A DNA stretch of 64,000 bases from Scheffersomyces stipitis CBS 6054 (GCF_000209165.1 NC_009047.1:558001-622000); one strand, 5' to 3'. Positions 11,169 to 21,378 are shown, counted from the stretch's first letter. Program-made: numbers and translations. Notes: generated by a model from the letters alone, not told the origin.

Positions 11169-13202
11169 CTATCCCCATCTTCCAAACCACTTGGAATTGG
11201 CATGCGTCTTCAACTCTTTATCTAGAGCTGCCTCTTCCGCTACAAGTGTGTTGAACTCATCTTCCAAATTGGCAAATCTTTCTGTTTCTTGAGCATTAGT
11301 AGCCAATAGCTCTTGGATATTGTTTTCAATACTAGATGGAAGAGCGGGCGTAGGAGGAGCAGGGGACTTTGAAGATGAGTTGGACTCATTGGCAGAAGAT
11401 GGAGGCGTTTCAGCTATCTTTGACTCTAATTCTTCAATATCTGTTCGTAATTGTTCGATTTCGTTATTCAAGTCGTCGTTATCGTTAAGAATCTCTGGCA
11501 ATGTAACTTTCAAGTCTACCATCTTCTGCACTATTCCCACATGGTCTCTATTGAGATTGGCATAGTTCGTTTCCAACTGTTTTATCTTGTGTCTCAATTC
11601 GCCGTTTTCAATGCGTATCTTGTTAATGTCGTCTGTTTTAGATTTCTCACCTTCGTAAATATGCTCAAACTCGTTCGCATACTTGCCCAACTCTATGGGG
11701 TCTACATTTATCTTCATTGCATCGTGCACAAGCTCTTCCAACTTGTAGTAGCAAGTTCCGCTATTGGCTGCTCCCGTAAGAGAGTTTCTCTTGGAGTTGG
11801 GAAGAAGTGAGAATCTACGGTTTACTGTTGGCGATTTGAGCGCATAAGAGTCGCCGTTGAAATTGATGAAGTCGTCGTTTATGTAGACGTTGAAGAGCTT
11901 ATCCTTTAGGAATTCGAGTAACTTGTCGAATTTGAGAGCTAGTAAATTGGCCTCGTTCTTGATCATGAGATTTACAGCGAACTTCAATATCGACTCTATA
12001 CCTTGAGTGATTATTATATCGTAGATCCTCAACACAATATCCAAAGGAAATTTGTAGGCAAAAAACGTAAGAAACCATTGAGTGGCATACATGGACGACT
12101 TGATGCCTTGTTTGACCAAATGATTGTACAAGAGGGGCGAATAGTTCTCCAAGACACGGTCAAACTCGTAGAGAAGTAAATGCAAGCCCTTCATTTCCGG
12201 GCAAAAGAGGTCACGAAGTCGGTATTCCTTCATCAATGTCACGAGCAAACAGAAACACTCCGCATCATTCATGTTCATAATCAAGGGAACAGCTATAAAG
12301 ATCATCCCTTGAGTATAGCCTACATCAGGATCGTATAGTGAATAGGCTTTAATCACATTGAACAATTCTTCGCCCTTATTTACGGCCTCTACGTTCGTGA
12401 AGAAACTTGTCCGGGACAAGTCGCGTTTTATCGATTTCTCGTGGATAGAAGCCTCTGCCTTAAGCAGAATGTAGAACTCCTCCAATTGAAAATTCTTCGA
12501 TTTCAGCACCAATTGCCAGATAATCCCACGGAACTCCTTCGGAATACCTGACGAAATCAAATCATTCAACTTGTTCGAGTCGTTGTGGATCACAGCGCCG
12601 TAATCGTTGACGATCTGCGTCCAGAAATCCCAGTCGATTTTGTATTCAAACATGTCGCTGAATCCGCCTACGGTGTTCTTGATGTCGTTGAATGTCTTTT
12701 TGATGTTGTCTGTACCCGAATTGACCGACTCCTTGTACTTGGAGTCCTTGGCGCTGAAGCTGCGATCTATTTGGTTGAACTTGGACTCGAGAAGGTAGTT
12801 TGAACTCTGCTTGTCGTATGTAGATGACATCAAGTCCAAACCTTCAACATTTTCTTTGTTCTTGTTTTCCAGAGCGACATTCAGCCCAAGCTTAAGAGCG
12901 TCTTTGATTGCCAGTCGGTCTGGTAATGGGGGCCCAGAAAGTGGTGGAGACGTATCCTCTACAACTTCTTCGGGCGGCTTGTCGTCTTCATGCTTTTGCT
13001 GCGATGATGGATCGTCTTCTTGCTTGTGCAGTTGTGAGGGATCACTTTCTTGTTGTAGTGACTCGTCTTGGTTGTTACTTTCTTCATTATTGTCACTTGT
13101 CTGATTCTGTGAATTGTCACTTTTATCATTTTCAGTCACAGTCTCAGGGATAGCTTGGTTGTGAGAGTTGGCATCTTCGAACTCATCATTGGAGGTGGAC
13201 AT
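11169..13202 (-). CDS. GYP5: Rab GTPase-activating protein, GYP5-type (TBC domain)
   Basis: Stimulates GTP hydrolysis by Rab GTPases; yeast Gyp5 acts on Ypt1 and Sec4 in Golgi and exocytic traffic. The 677-residue protein has an acidic, Gln/Ser-rich N-terminus (residues 1 to 100), then a TBC domain from about residue 218 (GIPKEFRGIIWQL) to about 420. Both catalytic fingers are present: the arginine finger in IKRDLSRT near 262 and the glutamine finger in YTQG near 295. A C-terminal coiled coil (about 540 to 670, rich in Glu, Leu and Asn) matches the Gyp5/Gyl1 architecture. Shorter than yeast Gyp5 (about 890), mainly in the disordered N-terminus. Residue 233, inside the TBC motif WQLV-x-KSKN, is a CTG codon; relatives usually have a small residue (Ala, Ser, Cys) there. 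Confidence 0.88.
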   Translation of the reverse strand: MSTSNDEFEDANSHNQAIPETVTENDKSDNSQNQTSDNNEESNNQDESLQQESDPSQLHKQEDDPSSQQKHEDDKPPEEVVEDTSPPLSGPPLPDRLAIKDALKLGLNVALENKNKENVEGLDLMSSTYDKQSSNYLLESKFNQIDRSFSAKDSKYKESVNSGTDNIKKTFNDIKNTVGGFSDMFEYKIDWDFWTQIVNDYGAVIHNDSNKLNDLISSGIPKEFRGIIWQLVLKSKNFQLEEFYILLKAEASIHEKSIKRDLSRTSFFTNVEAVNKGEELFNVIKAYSLYDPDVGYTQGMIFIAVPLIMNMNDAECFCLLVTLMKEYRLRDLFCPEMKGLHLLLYEFDRVLENYSPLLYNHLVKQGIKSSMYATQWFLTFFAYKFPLDIVLRIYDIIITQGIESILKFAVNLMIKNEANLLALKFDKLLEFLKDKLFNVYINDDFINFNGDSYALKSPTVNRRFSLLPNSKRNSLTGAANSGTCYYKLEELVHDAMKINVDPIELGKYANEFEHIYEGEKSKTDDINKIRIENGELRHKIKQLETNYANLNRDHVGIVQKMVDLKVTLPEILNDNDDLNNEIEQLRTDIEELESKIAETPPSSANESNSSSKSPAPPTPALPSSIENNIQELLATNAQETERFANLEDEFNTLVAEEAALDKELKTHANSKWFGRWG

Positions 13203-14454
13203 GACTGCGGAGGGTTAAGACCGTATCAACCAATTGTGCTGGTGGAAGAGGAAAAGAATAGAATGTATATTTGTAGATACACTTCAAGACAAGTCGCCTG
13301 TTAACTATGGGCGTTCGTGTCCTGCATCTCCCTCTGTTTGTTATTGTTGGTTCCGGATGTCCCAGACTGCCTATGCGACTCTACGAGATTACATGGGCTT
13401 ACAATTTAGCTAAACAAATCTTTTTCGAGGCCCAATCTCTATATATATATGTCTAATTGTAAATGTGTAACAATTTATTCATAATTTCAGAATAGAAATT
13501 TCTTCCTCTTTGTATATACTAATGGAAAGTCTCATATCCCAGAGACTTCCAGAATCCATTTTTACCTTCTATGCGCACTTCTATTCTAGACAATTTTCGT
13601 GTGCGTATAATTAATTTAATTATGGCAATCAGAAAGTGAATCCATAAAGATGCCCAGCACAGTAATGTACTATAACTACAACAATAGTTCGTCTACCTAA
13701 AAATTGCTCGTTTTGCATGTAAAAATCACGAAAGCGAACAATTCTGTATTAGTTTCTTTGAACAAAGTACGTAATCACTTAAATGGCTATTCGTTAAGCA
13801 TTTTCTTTTACCATGCTAACATACAGTGGATTCAATGGAGATGAACACTTGCACTGTGTAGTCAACACCATAAGTCAACTGGTCTGTCACGACAGCAGAA
13901 ACAATTTTTGACTAGTCTAGTGAATTTACTAAAACTAAAGGATATAGCTACATTTCGTCTTCGAAGGAAATTATTGTTGCAGCCAACTTTCATATAAGCA
14001 TTAACTAAACTATAGCATGTAAGCCACGAAATTTGGGTGTAAATAATAGGGCTTCCAGAATGCCGATTCTACTTCATGTGCTAATGCAGTGAGAGTAAGC
14101 ACATCCTGATAATACAGATGTGACTTAATTCTACCTTTATTCCTCTAGACACAATAATTTTGAATTTGAAGTCCTTTGAACCCCTTAATTTAAATAAACA
14201 TTTTTCTAATAGCAATAGGCCCGTTTGTACCCTGAAAAGATAAATGTACTACTACTACAATATTGTGTCAAGTAAAATTTCTTGGTTAGATAAACATACA
14301 CATAAAGTGAACGACATTCAAGGAAGTTCGTATCTTCAGATATGTTGGCACTCTCTACTATGGTGTACAGTCAGAAGAAGGTCAGGGGTTTTTAATGGAA
14401 CCTTCTGAGTATAGCAAAGTTCTTACCTCAACAATACCTTCAAGACTTAAAATT
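13203..14454. other. intergenic, nothing recognised
   Basis: About 1.25 kb upstream of GYP5 and downstream of the 147-residue gene. It has a short (AT) run near 13440. The right end, from about 14237, belongs to a duplicated unit. No convincing frame or RNA gene. Confidence 0.6.
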
Positions 14455-14898
14455 CTAAACGTTGAAAACGAAAGTAAAAACAAGAATTGCCAACAATAAA
14501 CTAGAGAGCCGAACATTTGCTGCCCCATTGCTTTTTCCAGTGCCGGTGACTATTGTTTCGTTACGAATATAAGCGTAGTAATCCAAACCACACTTGTATG
14601 GGAAATCTTGGGAAGAATTTCCTACTAGACTATGAGAATAGTTATAGGGCCCACAATTGAAAATGGTTGAGTTAAGGCTGTAGTCGTCTCCAAGAATGTC
14701 AGACAACAGTACGTTTTTGCTTCCACTAGCTTTTCTTATCCCACATTCATAGAAGTTTCTATCGTCATTAATGGAAGCAAATGGGAGAATTGTGAGAGTG
14801 TCATGAGGACCGCAGTCGTAATCCACTAACCTGGGATCATCTTTGGTAACACCAGCAGGTAGTAACCAAGCATGTACATTGTCTATCTGAGAAGTCAT
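14455..14898 (-). CDS. putative GPI-type surface glycoprotein, copy A
   Basis: Unrecognised 147-residue protein. Visible features: four cysteines spaced through the middle (DCGP, ECGI, NCGP, KCGL); four N-glycosylation sequons in about 45 residues (NST, NYS, NSS, NET); a small-residue stretch GTGKSNGAA; and a C-terminal hydrophobic tail of about 18 residues. The tail and the small residues before it look like a GPI-attachment signal. Yet the N-terminus (MTSQIDNVHAWLLPAG) has no signal peptide, there is an in-frame stop just upstream, and I see no splice site that would add one. A TATA box lies 70 bases upstream. The paralogue at 16741 differs at 11 of 147 residues. Possible readings: a surface protein that lost its leader before duplication, or a tail-anchored protein. 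No function is proposed. Confidence 0.7.
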   Translation of the reverse strand: MTSQIDNVHAWLLPAGVTKDDPRLVDYDCGPHDTLTILPFASINDDRNFYECGIRKASGSKNVLLSDILGDDYSLNSTIFNCGPYNYSHSLVGNSSQDFPYKCGLDYYAYIRNETIVTGTGKSNGAANVRLSSLLLAILVFTFVFNV

Positions 14899-14966
14899 CT
14901 CGTTATCACAATACAGTTATCACAATGATCTCTACCTTAAATGCTTCTTCTTGCGATTTCATTTAA

Positions 14967-14974
14967 TTTATATA
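14967..14974 (-). promoter_or_regulatory. TATA box of the 147-residue gene, copy A
   Basis: TATATAAA on the minus strand, about 70 bases before the ATG. The box and the bases after it are conserved in copy B, while sequence further upstream is not, which supports a functional promoter and the chosen start. Confidence 0.6.
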
Positions 14975-15100
14975 ACTCAAATGCAATTATGTCATTTGCT
15001 TTGAGCAATTCCATTATCAAATGCTCTTCCTGAAATTTCCTCCATGCTAACTTCTATCGAAAGGCACCTTCCAATAAATCTTGGCAGTCAATAAGTAATG

Positions 15101-16535
15101 AAAAAGGCACACGTTCTGCCCTTGTTCGCGAACTTCTTTGGGAAATCGTACTGCTCTCGTAGAAATTAGTTTCCTTTCAGGGGTTGAGAGTATTCAAGAA
15201 GTTGTATTGTTGGTTGTTCTTATAGAAACTATACTACAGTGACCCTCAAGAACTAGAAGTTGTTCTATTCTGTAATCAACTTCTTTGTCTAAGAGAAGTT
15301 CGTCTAACCTGATAATACAATCAGTTTCATGAAATTGCAAGTTAGACCTCAGAATAAATAATATTGGTGGACTAAATTAATTTTGCACGATGGCACAATT
15401 AATCTTGAGCATAATGAACTGGTACTGATATTCCAATAATGTTCATGGTGTATTAAATAGAAATGACAACCGTGATCTATATAAGTGTTTTCTTGTCAAA
15501 GATTACTTTGTCTTCTAACAATCATGTTTCACTGTGGTTCGCGTCAATTCTCTTACATGTGTGAATATTGACTCTCTGTTAACCTTTGTAGAGGCTCGCT
15601 TAACTCTAAATGGGATAAAGCAGTTCGGGGTACAATATTGTTAATAGGGTTGCTACGAAGTTGATGCTCAATATGATTCAGATTTGAACATGAATTATTC
15701 CTTTGGGTACTTATCAGATTTTAATAGTTTAATTATGGACATGCATATTTGAGAGACTTGGTTTGTTAGTCTCAGATTCATGTAAACATGAGTAGTTCCT
15801 TTCTTCTATAAAACACCAATTGAGCATTACTGTTCTCCTTCAAAAAGTAGACTTATTAGAGAGGTTTCTGCAAAAAAATACAGCACCTAGATGACTGTCA
15901 AAGGTATGAAATGTATATCTACAGAACACTATGTCAATTGCACTAAGCGACCCTTCAAAAGTATCTTGGATGAGGATAAAATAGGTAGAAAATAACCTTC
16001 ACATTATCACGTTGTATAGTGCAACCCAACTTCTTAACTATTTTGATAATTTGTAAATTTTGATTCGTTTGCAGCCTCTTTCGAAATTTTGTACCATCGG
16101 ATGAACCACTTCGATTTCTTTATGAGACTTTCTTTCAGATCGAAGAGGAAAGAATTTAACACCGCACTAACATTTACTTAGAACATTTGACTCAAAGATC
16201 CTAGTAGAGTTACATATGTATTTCTTCGCAGTACTAAATTTTTGAGAGTCAATCCATTTTGCAGTACCAAAATCGGAATAGTCATAGGGGAAGTGCCAAA
16301 AAGGTACAAGAAAAACTGCACATATGTCTTGTGAACAGTATTTTGGATTTCCATTCCTTGAAGGCAGATTCTACAGCAGCTTCTGGCAAGACCGTGAAAT
16401 TTTTAGCCCACATTTTGCCCAAGCAATTACTTGGCAAGCTCCATTCTATTGTGAAAGATCTCTTTTTCGACCTCTGTACAATCTCCTACTATATGTGTTT
16501 TGCACTACTTTAATGCCCTCATTCGAAAACAGACA
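15101..16535. other. intergenic, nothing recognised
   Basis: 1.4 kb between the two duplicated units. AT-rich; the short frames near 16260-16530 are not supported by anything. Confidence 0.6.
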
Positions 16536-16740
16536 AGAAAAATGTACTACTACTACAATAATATGTCAAGTAATTTTCTTGGTAACATAAACACTCAGAT
16601 ATAGTTAACAACATTTCATAATTTCAACTATGATTGTTCACTCTACTATTAGGCATAGTCAGAATCAGGGGTTTTTTGATAGAACCTTCTGAGTATAGAA
16701 TTGTTCGTATACCCAACAAATACCTTCAAGACTTAAAACT

Positions 16741-17184
16741 CTAGACATTGAAAGCGAAAGTAAAAACAAGAATTGCCAACAATAAACTAGAGAGCCGAAC
16801 ACTTGCTGCCCCATTGCTTTTTCCAGTGCCGGTGACTATTGTTTCGTTACGAATATAAGCGTAGTAATCCAAACCACACTTGTATGGGAAATCTTGGGAA
16901 GAATTTCCTACTAGACTATGAGAATAGTTATAGGGCCCACAATTCAAAATGGTTGAGTTAAGGCTGTAGTCGTCTCCAAGAATGTCAGACAACAGTACGT
17001 TTTTGCTTCCACTAGCTTTTCTTATCGCGCATTCATAGAAGTTTCTATCGTCATTAATGGGAGCAAATGGGAGAATTGTGAGAGTCTCAAGAGGACCGCA
17101 GTCGTAATCCACTAACCTGGGATCATCTTTGGTAACACCAGCAGGTAGTAACCAAGTATGATCATGGTCTATGTGAGAAGTCAT
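16741..17184 (-). CDS. putative GPI-type surface glycoprotein, copy B
   Basis: Tandem paralogue of the gene at 14455, also 147 residues with the same start context. It keeps all four sequons, the GTGKSNGAA stretch and the hydrophobic tail, and all four cysteines, although the second motif reads ECAI instead of ECGI. Most changes lie in the first 60 residues (for example MTSHIDHDHTWLLP). Like copy A it has no signal peptide. An upstream sequence GCACGGCTCC at 17330, absent from copy A, resembles the decamer found near the OPT genes. Retention of a full-length frame in both copies despite diverged flanks argues that the protein is made. Confidence 0.7.
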   Translation of the reverse strand: MTSHIDHDHTWLLPAGVTKDDPRLVDYDCGPLETLTILPFAPINDDRNFYECAIRKASGSKNVLLSDILGDDYSLNSTILNCGPYNYSHSLVGNSSQDFPYKCGLDYYAYIRNETIVTGTGKSNGAASVRLSSLLLAILVFTFAFNV

Positions 17185-17258
17185 CTCGTTACAGTTATCA
17201 CAATACAGTTATCACAATGTTCTCTACCGTAAATTATTTTTCTTGCGATTTCATTTAA

Positions 17259-17266
17259 TTTATATA
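17259..17266 (-). promoter_or_regulatory. TATA box of the 147-residue gene, copy B
   Basis: TATATAAA on the minus strand, 75 bases before the ATG, at the position matching copy A. Between it and the ATG, the sequence TTGTGATAACTGTA is partly repeated. Confidence 0.6.
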
Positions 17267-17370
17267 ATATGCAATTATGTTCTTCTCATGAGCATAGAGA
17301 AATTCCATAAAGGAGCTAAACTTCTATCGCACGGCTCCATCCAATAATTCTTGGCAGTCGATAAGTACAG

Positions 17371-17576
17371 TACTAAACTTTTCAGCTTCAAGGGCTTGAT
17401 TTATGGAGACAAGATATTAAATGATTTTCATTAGTTGCGAACTCAATCTTCGTGCTATCTATCTCATAATGATACTTCCCATATTGGAGGTTATGAACAG
17501 ACCTCCTTCCTATAGATCAACGACCTGTAAATCCTCTAAAGCAGTCACAATGCTTCTGCATTGATGCGAAGGCTCG
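17371..17576. other. short intergenic, nothing recognised
   Basis: About 200 bases between the surface-protein repeat and the OPT repeat. No feature seen. Confidence 0.5.
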
Positions 17577-18063
17577 CTTCTTTTATATATACAGTGGATT
17601 TCATAAAGAATTATCCTCACTTGAAATGCACTGACCCCGCAGTAAACATGCGATAAACTGTTGTTGAATATGTCCCAGATAAGAATTCTATGTTAGAACT
17701 AGCTCAAAGGAACATGACAGGCCAGGATTCTTCCAAGGGAGGCAATTTTCCATGATATCCACTGTATCAATTCTCTTCGATGCTCCTTAAGGCATCTGCA
17801 AAATAGATTCGTCTCATCTATAATTAAGAATCTCCATCTATAATTAATCAATTGATTGGAGTAGCAGAACAACGCAGCCACAAGTAGAATAGTTGCTGTA
17901 GCTGATACTCATTCAACGGGCATAATTTTCACCACCCAAGCTAAGCTGCGAACGTGTTCTTCGTAGAATTCTATATCGAAGTGCTTCAAACACAATTAAT
18001 AATTAGTAAGATTTGTTCATATATACAAACTAAATTAGTAGGCTCGTCACTTGCCTAAACTGA

Positions 18064-20412
18064 TTACCAGCTGGATGGACCGAAACCTTGACCTTCTGGA
18101 AGAACAACTCTGATGGCTTTACCTTGTTGTTCTAATGTACCAGCGATAACGTTGTTACCCCACCAGTTCGGTGCCGTTGCGTTAGTCAAACTTAAAGTCA
18201 AGAAAATAATCAACAAACCCCAGGCTACTCCAATATCCAACCCAGCGGATAAGGAATAGTTGTACTTGGACCACCAGTGGAACCATCTCTTCTTAATCCA
18301 CCATCCAAAAACCAAACCAACAAAACAGTACGACGTGTAGTTGTAAGCGGTGGCAGGTGGAATGTATCCAGTACCAGAGAAGAACACTGGCCAGTTCAAG
18401 TGTCTGATCATCGAGTTTGGCCACTTCTTCAACACCAACCAGTTCATGATTGGCAAGACAGCACCAATAATGAAGAAGAATAACAAACCGTAGTAGATTT
18501 GGCCCGAAGAGAATTGACGCTGTGGCCCAATGACTCCCCAAATGATAGATGCGTTAAAGAAGACGGTACCATTTGGACAAGTGTAGTGGTTGACTTGGTC
18601 TGGATCACAAAGATGGTCAATGTTACCGTAAGACCATCTCAAAACAGCGATTTGTACCAATGAACCCCAAATAGAAGCAATCAATTGTGATGCAAACAAC
18701 ACTCTTGGAGCAATCTTCATGTAGTGTCCCAATTTCATGTCTTGAGCGAAAGTAACAGCTTGAGCATTGGTGATGTAACCAAAAGTCTTGAAGAACATCA
18801 TGGCCAATGGCTTACCTGGAAGCATGTAACCGATGATGAATTCAGTCACCACGTTCAATCCAACAGCAATGTTAGTGACAGAGTAGATGATAGCGACTGG
18901 AAGCAAGAAGACAATGGCAATCAATAAAGCAACAACAAGGGCCCAGATTGGGAATTCGGTGTTCCACACTCTGACGGTCACAATAGACAAAGCAAAGAAA
19001 ACAACAAAAACAACAGCGAACCACCAGTCTGGTGCTTCCTTGTACAGCTTCATCAATCTGTAGTGAACATCCATCTTTTCCTTTTGTTTAACTTGGTTAA
19101 TGATATCCTTACCGTGGAAAAGGGCAGTGTGAACAAGGGTGGCGGTGATGGAAGCAAATGACAATCCATAAGACATAGCAAACGTGGTAGACAAGAAAAG
19201 TGGCGAGTAGGCTTCATAGGCTTCCTTGTTGAAAGTCAAAGTCTCTGGGTTAATAATCCTGGACACATTGTAACGTTTACCGTATCTGTCGTATGATGAA
19301 GACGAGGAAATTGGCAAGTACTGAGCGTACCAAGTGTTAGAGTAGTGTACAGCTGGTACAATGATCCAAAAGATAACCACCATGGACAAGAAAATAGTAG
19401 CAATAGTACCTACTGGTGGAATCAAAGGAGAACCAAGGTAGGCATTTATCTGGTTCCAATCCAATGCGATATTGTTAGGGAACATACCCAAACCAGAGAA
19501 AGAACCGAAGATTTGGTTGATGATGACGTTGTTTGGCTTAATCCAAGTAATCCACGAGAAGTAAGACAAAGCTTGGAAGATCCAACCAGGGAACCAGTAA
19601 TAGATAAAAGAGATAGCAAAAGTGATCCCGAAGAAAGCAAGACGAGAAATCTTCCATCCGTTGGCAGGATGGTTTTCATTGATGTGCATGTTAGTCAAGA
19701 AGGTACAGGTAACCAAGTTGGATGGCCAAATAGCGGATGAAGGATAGACAACAACTCTTCTGGCGATCCCACCTAAAGCAAATCCTATACATTGTGTCGA
19801 CCAGATAGCAAGTAAGTCGAAACCCCAGCCGAAATCTTGAAAGTAGAATTTGTTTTGAGCCAACAAAATGTCAGTAGCGTAAGCAGCACCACCATTGAAA
19901 GAAACGTTGGCCATAATGGTGATAATTGTGTGTTCTTTAATGTTGAAAGGACCAGGGTTAAGTTCACAACCGAAAATCTTCCAGTTAGGAAGAGTCTTAG
20001 CCCAGGCGAGACCAAGAGGCCAAGCAATAATTGAGGTAACAAACGTAGTGATTGAAGCATTGGGTGCGTGCAACGAGAACAAAAGGTTAATACCACTTCC
20101 AATAGTAGTCATGATAAGACCAAGTACCCAGGCTCTGATGGTGTTTTGAGGTAAACTTGGGTCATCGGTAGATGGAACTGCGGCTCTGACTTCCGGGTAT
20201 GGAGAGTCATCTTCGACAGTAACAGTAGCATACTCGTCTTCAATGACATCCTTAACAAGGTTAGAGGAAATAGGGTCGAATTCCTGTGACTTTGAAGCTA
20301 CAAGTTCCAAGTTCACTGGAGAGCCAGTTTCGAAATCATTCTTCTTTTCGTCGCTGTAAACTTCGGTAGTAGAGGCCCCGGAGGACTTAAAAGCAGATCT
20401 GAGCTTTTCCAT
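18064..20412 (-). CDS. OPT1: oligopeptide transporter, OPT1-type, copy 1
   Basis: Proton-coupled peptide importer of the plasma membrane, very similar along its length to Candida albicans Opt1 (783 residues), with the same C-terminus FGPSSW. The 782-residue protein has a short acidic cytoplasmic N-terminus with SKSQEFDP near residue 41, SPYPEVRAAVPSTDDP from 70, the NPG signature (ELNPGPFNIKEH) at 152, many membrane segments, and KIAPR at 566-570 in the position of the KIPPR signature. The paralogue at 24881 differs at roughly 48 residues by my count, with changes concentrated at about 105-145 and 265-320 and very few in the first 100. The promoter has a TATA box and two GATAAG sites. Co-orthologue of Opt1 rather than a distinct family; substrate preference unknown. 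Confidence 0.93.
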   Translation of the reverse strand: MEKLRSAFKSSGASTTEVYSDEKKNDFETGSPVNLELVASKSQEFDPISSNLVKDVIEDEYATVTVEDDSPYPEVRAAVPSTDDPSLPQNTIRAWVLGLIMTTIGSGINLLFSLHAPNASITTFVTSIIAWPLGLAWAKTLPNWKIFGCELNPGPFNIKEHTIITIMANVSFNGGAAYATDILLAQNKFYFQDFGWGFDLLAIWSTQCIGFALGGIARRVVVYPSSAIWPSNLVTCTFLTNMHINENHPANGWKISRLAFFGITFAISFIYYWFPGWIFQALSYFSWITWIKPNNVIINQIFGSFSGLGMFPNNIALDWNQINAYLGSPLIPPVGTIATIFLSMVVIFWIIVPAVHYSNTWYAQYLPISSSSSYDRYGKRYNVSRIINPETLTFNKEAYEAYSPLFLSTTFAMSYGLSFASITATLVHTALFHGKDIINQVKQKEKMDVHYRLMKLYKEAPDWWFAVVFVVFFALSIVTVRVWNTEFPIWALVVALLIAIVFLLPVAIIYSVTNIAVGLNVVTEFIIGYMLPGKPLAMMFFKTFGYITNAQAVTFAQDMKLGHYMKIAPRVLFASQLIASIWGSLVQIAVLRWSYGNIDHLCDPDQVNHYTCPNGTVFFNASIIWGVIGPQRQFSSGQIYYGLLFFFIIGAVLPIMNWLVLKKWPNSMIRHLNWPVFFSGTGYIPPATAYNYTSYCFVGLVFGWWIKKRWFHWWSKYNYSLSAGLDIGVAWGLLIIFLTLSLTNATAPNWWGNNVIAGTLEQQGKAIRVVLPEGQGFGPSSW

Positions 20413-20558
20413 ATTTTCTTGTTACGTCAAGGTAAAGTTGAATGAAATCAAACGGTGACAAGAAATGGAGCAACTTATTAGCTAGCTTAAGATGAGATAG
20501 AGGGTCTACCAAGAAAAAATACAAGGGACAAGAATTTGGGAAACCAAGGAATCCGTCT

Positions 20559-20835
20559 TATTTATATCTAGCAGATAAGAAAGTCCTTGGCGGGATATGC
20601 CTCCACTTTTTACTAGTGAGAACAATAATTTCTCGTATTGGAGCCATACGCATGTCCGCATTACTCTATGGCATTAGGTAGGGCCCTTCACACGGAATAA
20701 ATTAGACAAAAGAATTTCACCGCACTGGCAATTCGCAATCATTTGTTTTCGTATTATTATTTGCACCAATGAATACAGGCAAAAAATAATCTGAAAAGAA
20801 GCCAGACTGATGCCGACCCTCGGATTTTGCTTATC
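20559..20835 (-). promoter_or_regulatory. promoter of OPT1-type copy 1 (TATA and GATA sites)
   Basis: Read toward the gene: GATAAG (20830-20835), CTTATC (20574-20579) and TATAAATA (20559-20566), the last about 150 bases before the ATG. GATAAG is the site of nitrogen-responsive GATA factors. The block is almost identical in copy 2, with two small indels. Confidence 0.5.
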
Positions 20836-21299
20836 AGACGCTTCGGCATATTGTTTCGGAGGAACTTACTGGCATTCGAGATAAAAGATTTGAATGAATT
20901 ACCGACATTTGATAATAGTGGTCTTTCATCATCTAGTAGTCTTATTCTATATTATTTTGCTATTGTTTTGTCCTTTGACGGGCCCGGAAGCTCTAACGAT
21001 ATTACGAGCATCAGAAGCGACGAGAATCGAATTCTTGTATTTTCATGGATGTTGCATTCCTAGCTCCACAAGTTGTTTCCCATATGTAGACAGACACTGA
21101 AGTTTGGAACAATATTAATAGGACAAATTGAATACCATTGTTTGTGCCACGACTACTTCAATAATAGCCCTCCAGTAAAAACATAGCACAGTTGTAGTCG
21201 ACATTTTTTTCTCTGCTGAGGTTTGTAGTAGGATATCTAATCTCTGATTAAAATACAAGAGTCACTTCCGAGGCACGTTTGTACAAATTCTGGACTCTC

Positions 21300-21350
21300 G
21301 TTAATCCTTTTTTTTTTTGACGAAATGGCATGTATTACGACTGTTAATCC
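21300..21350 (-). mobile_element. 35-bp poly-A-tailed insertion with 8-bp target duplication
   Basis: GTTAATCC at 21300-21307 and again at 21343-21350 flanks a 35-base insert: eleven T, then G, then ACGAAATGGCATGTATTAC and GACT. The paralogous segment near 28165-28190 lacks the insert and one copy of GTTAATCC, so the empty site is visible. Read on the minus strand, the insert ends in a poly-A tail. This is the hallmark of target-primed reverse transcription, giving a strongly 5'-truncated LINE copy or a short processed RNA. The same 19-base core at 3849 shows the source is repeated. Confidence 0.6.
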
Positions 21351-21368
21351 GAGTAGATCCCTGTAAGC

Positions 21369-21378
21369 GTACGGCTCC
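21369..21378 (+). promoter_or_regulatory. decamer GTACGGCTCC, upstream of OPT1 copy 1
   Basis: Exact copy, 957 bases upstream of the copy 1 ATG. It is retained at the equivalent position (28189) of copy 2 inside a segment that is otherwise only about two thirds identical. Confidence 0.45.

Larger units (their letters stand above)
14237..15100. repeat. duplicated unit, copy A (147-residue gene and flanks)
   Basis: Aligns by eye with 16536-17370 in the same orientation. Coding parts are nearly identical while flanks are clearly more diverged, with several small insertions and deletions. That pattern points to selection on the coding sequence. Confidence 0.8.
16536..17370. repeat. duplicated unit, copy B (147-residue gene and flanks)
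   Basis: Direct-repeat partner of 14237-15100. Homology covers the 3' flank (shared ATGTACTACTACTACAATA), the gene, the TATA region and about 110 bases further upstream, then stops. Confidence 0.8.

Noticed and set aside
14906..14962. Short upstream frame conserved in start (ATGAAATCGCAAGA) between the two 147-residue genes; 18 codons in copy A, 6 in copy B (17234-17254).
   Set aside because: Its ATG lies only a few bases after the TATA box, so it is probably upstream of the transcription start, and its length is not conserved.
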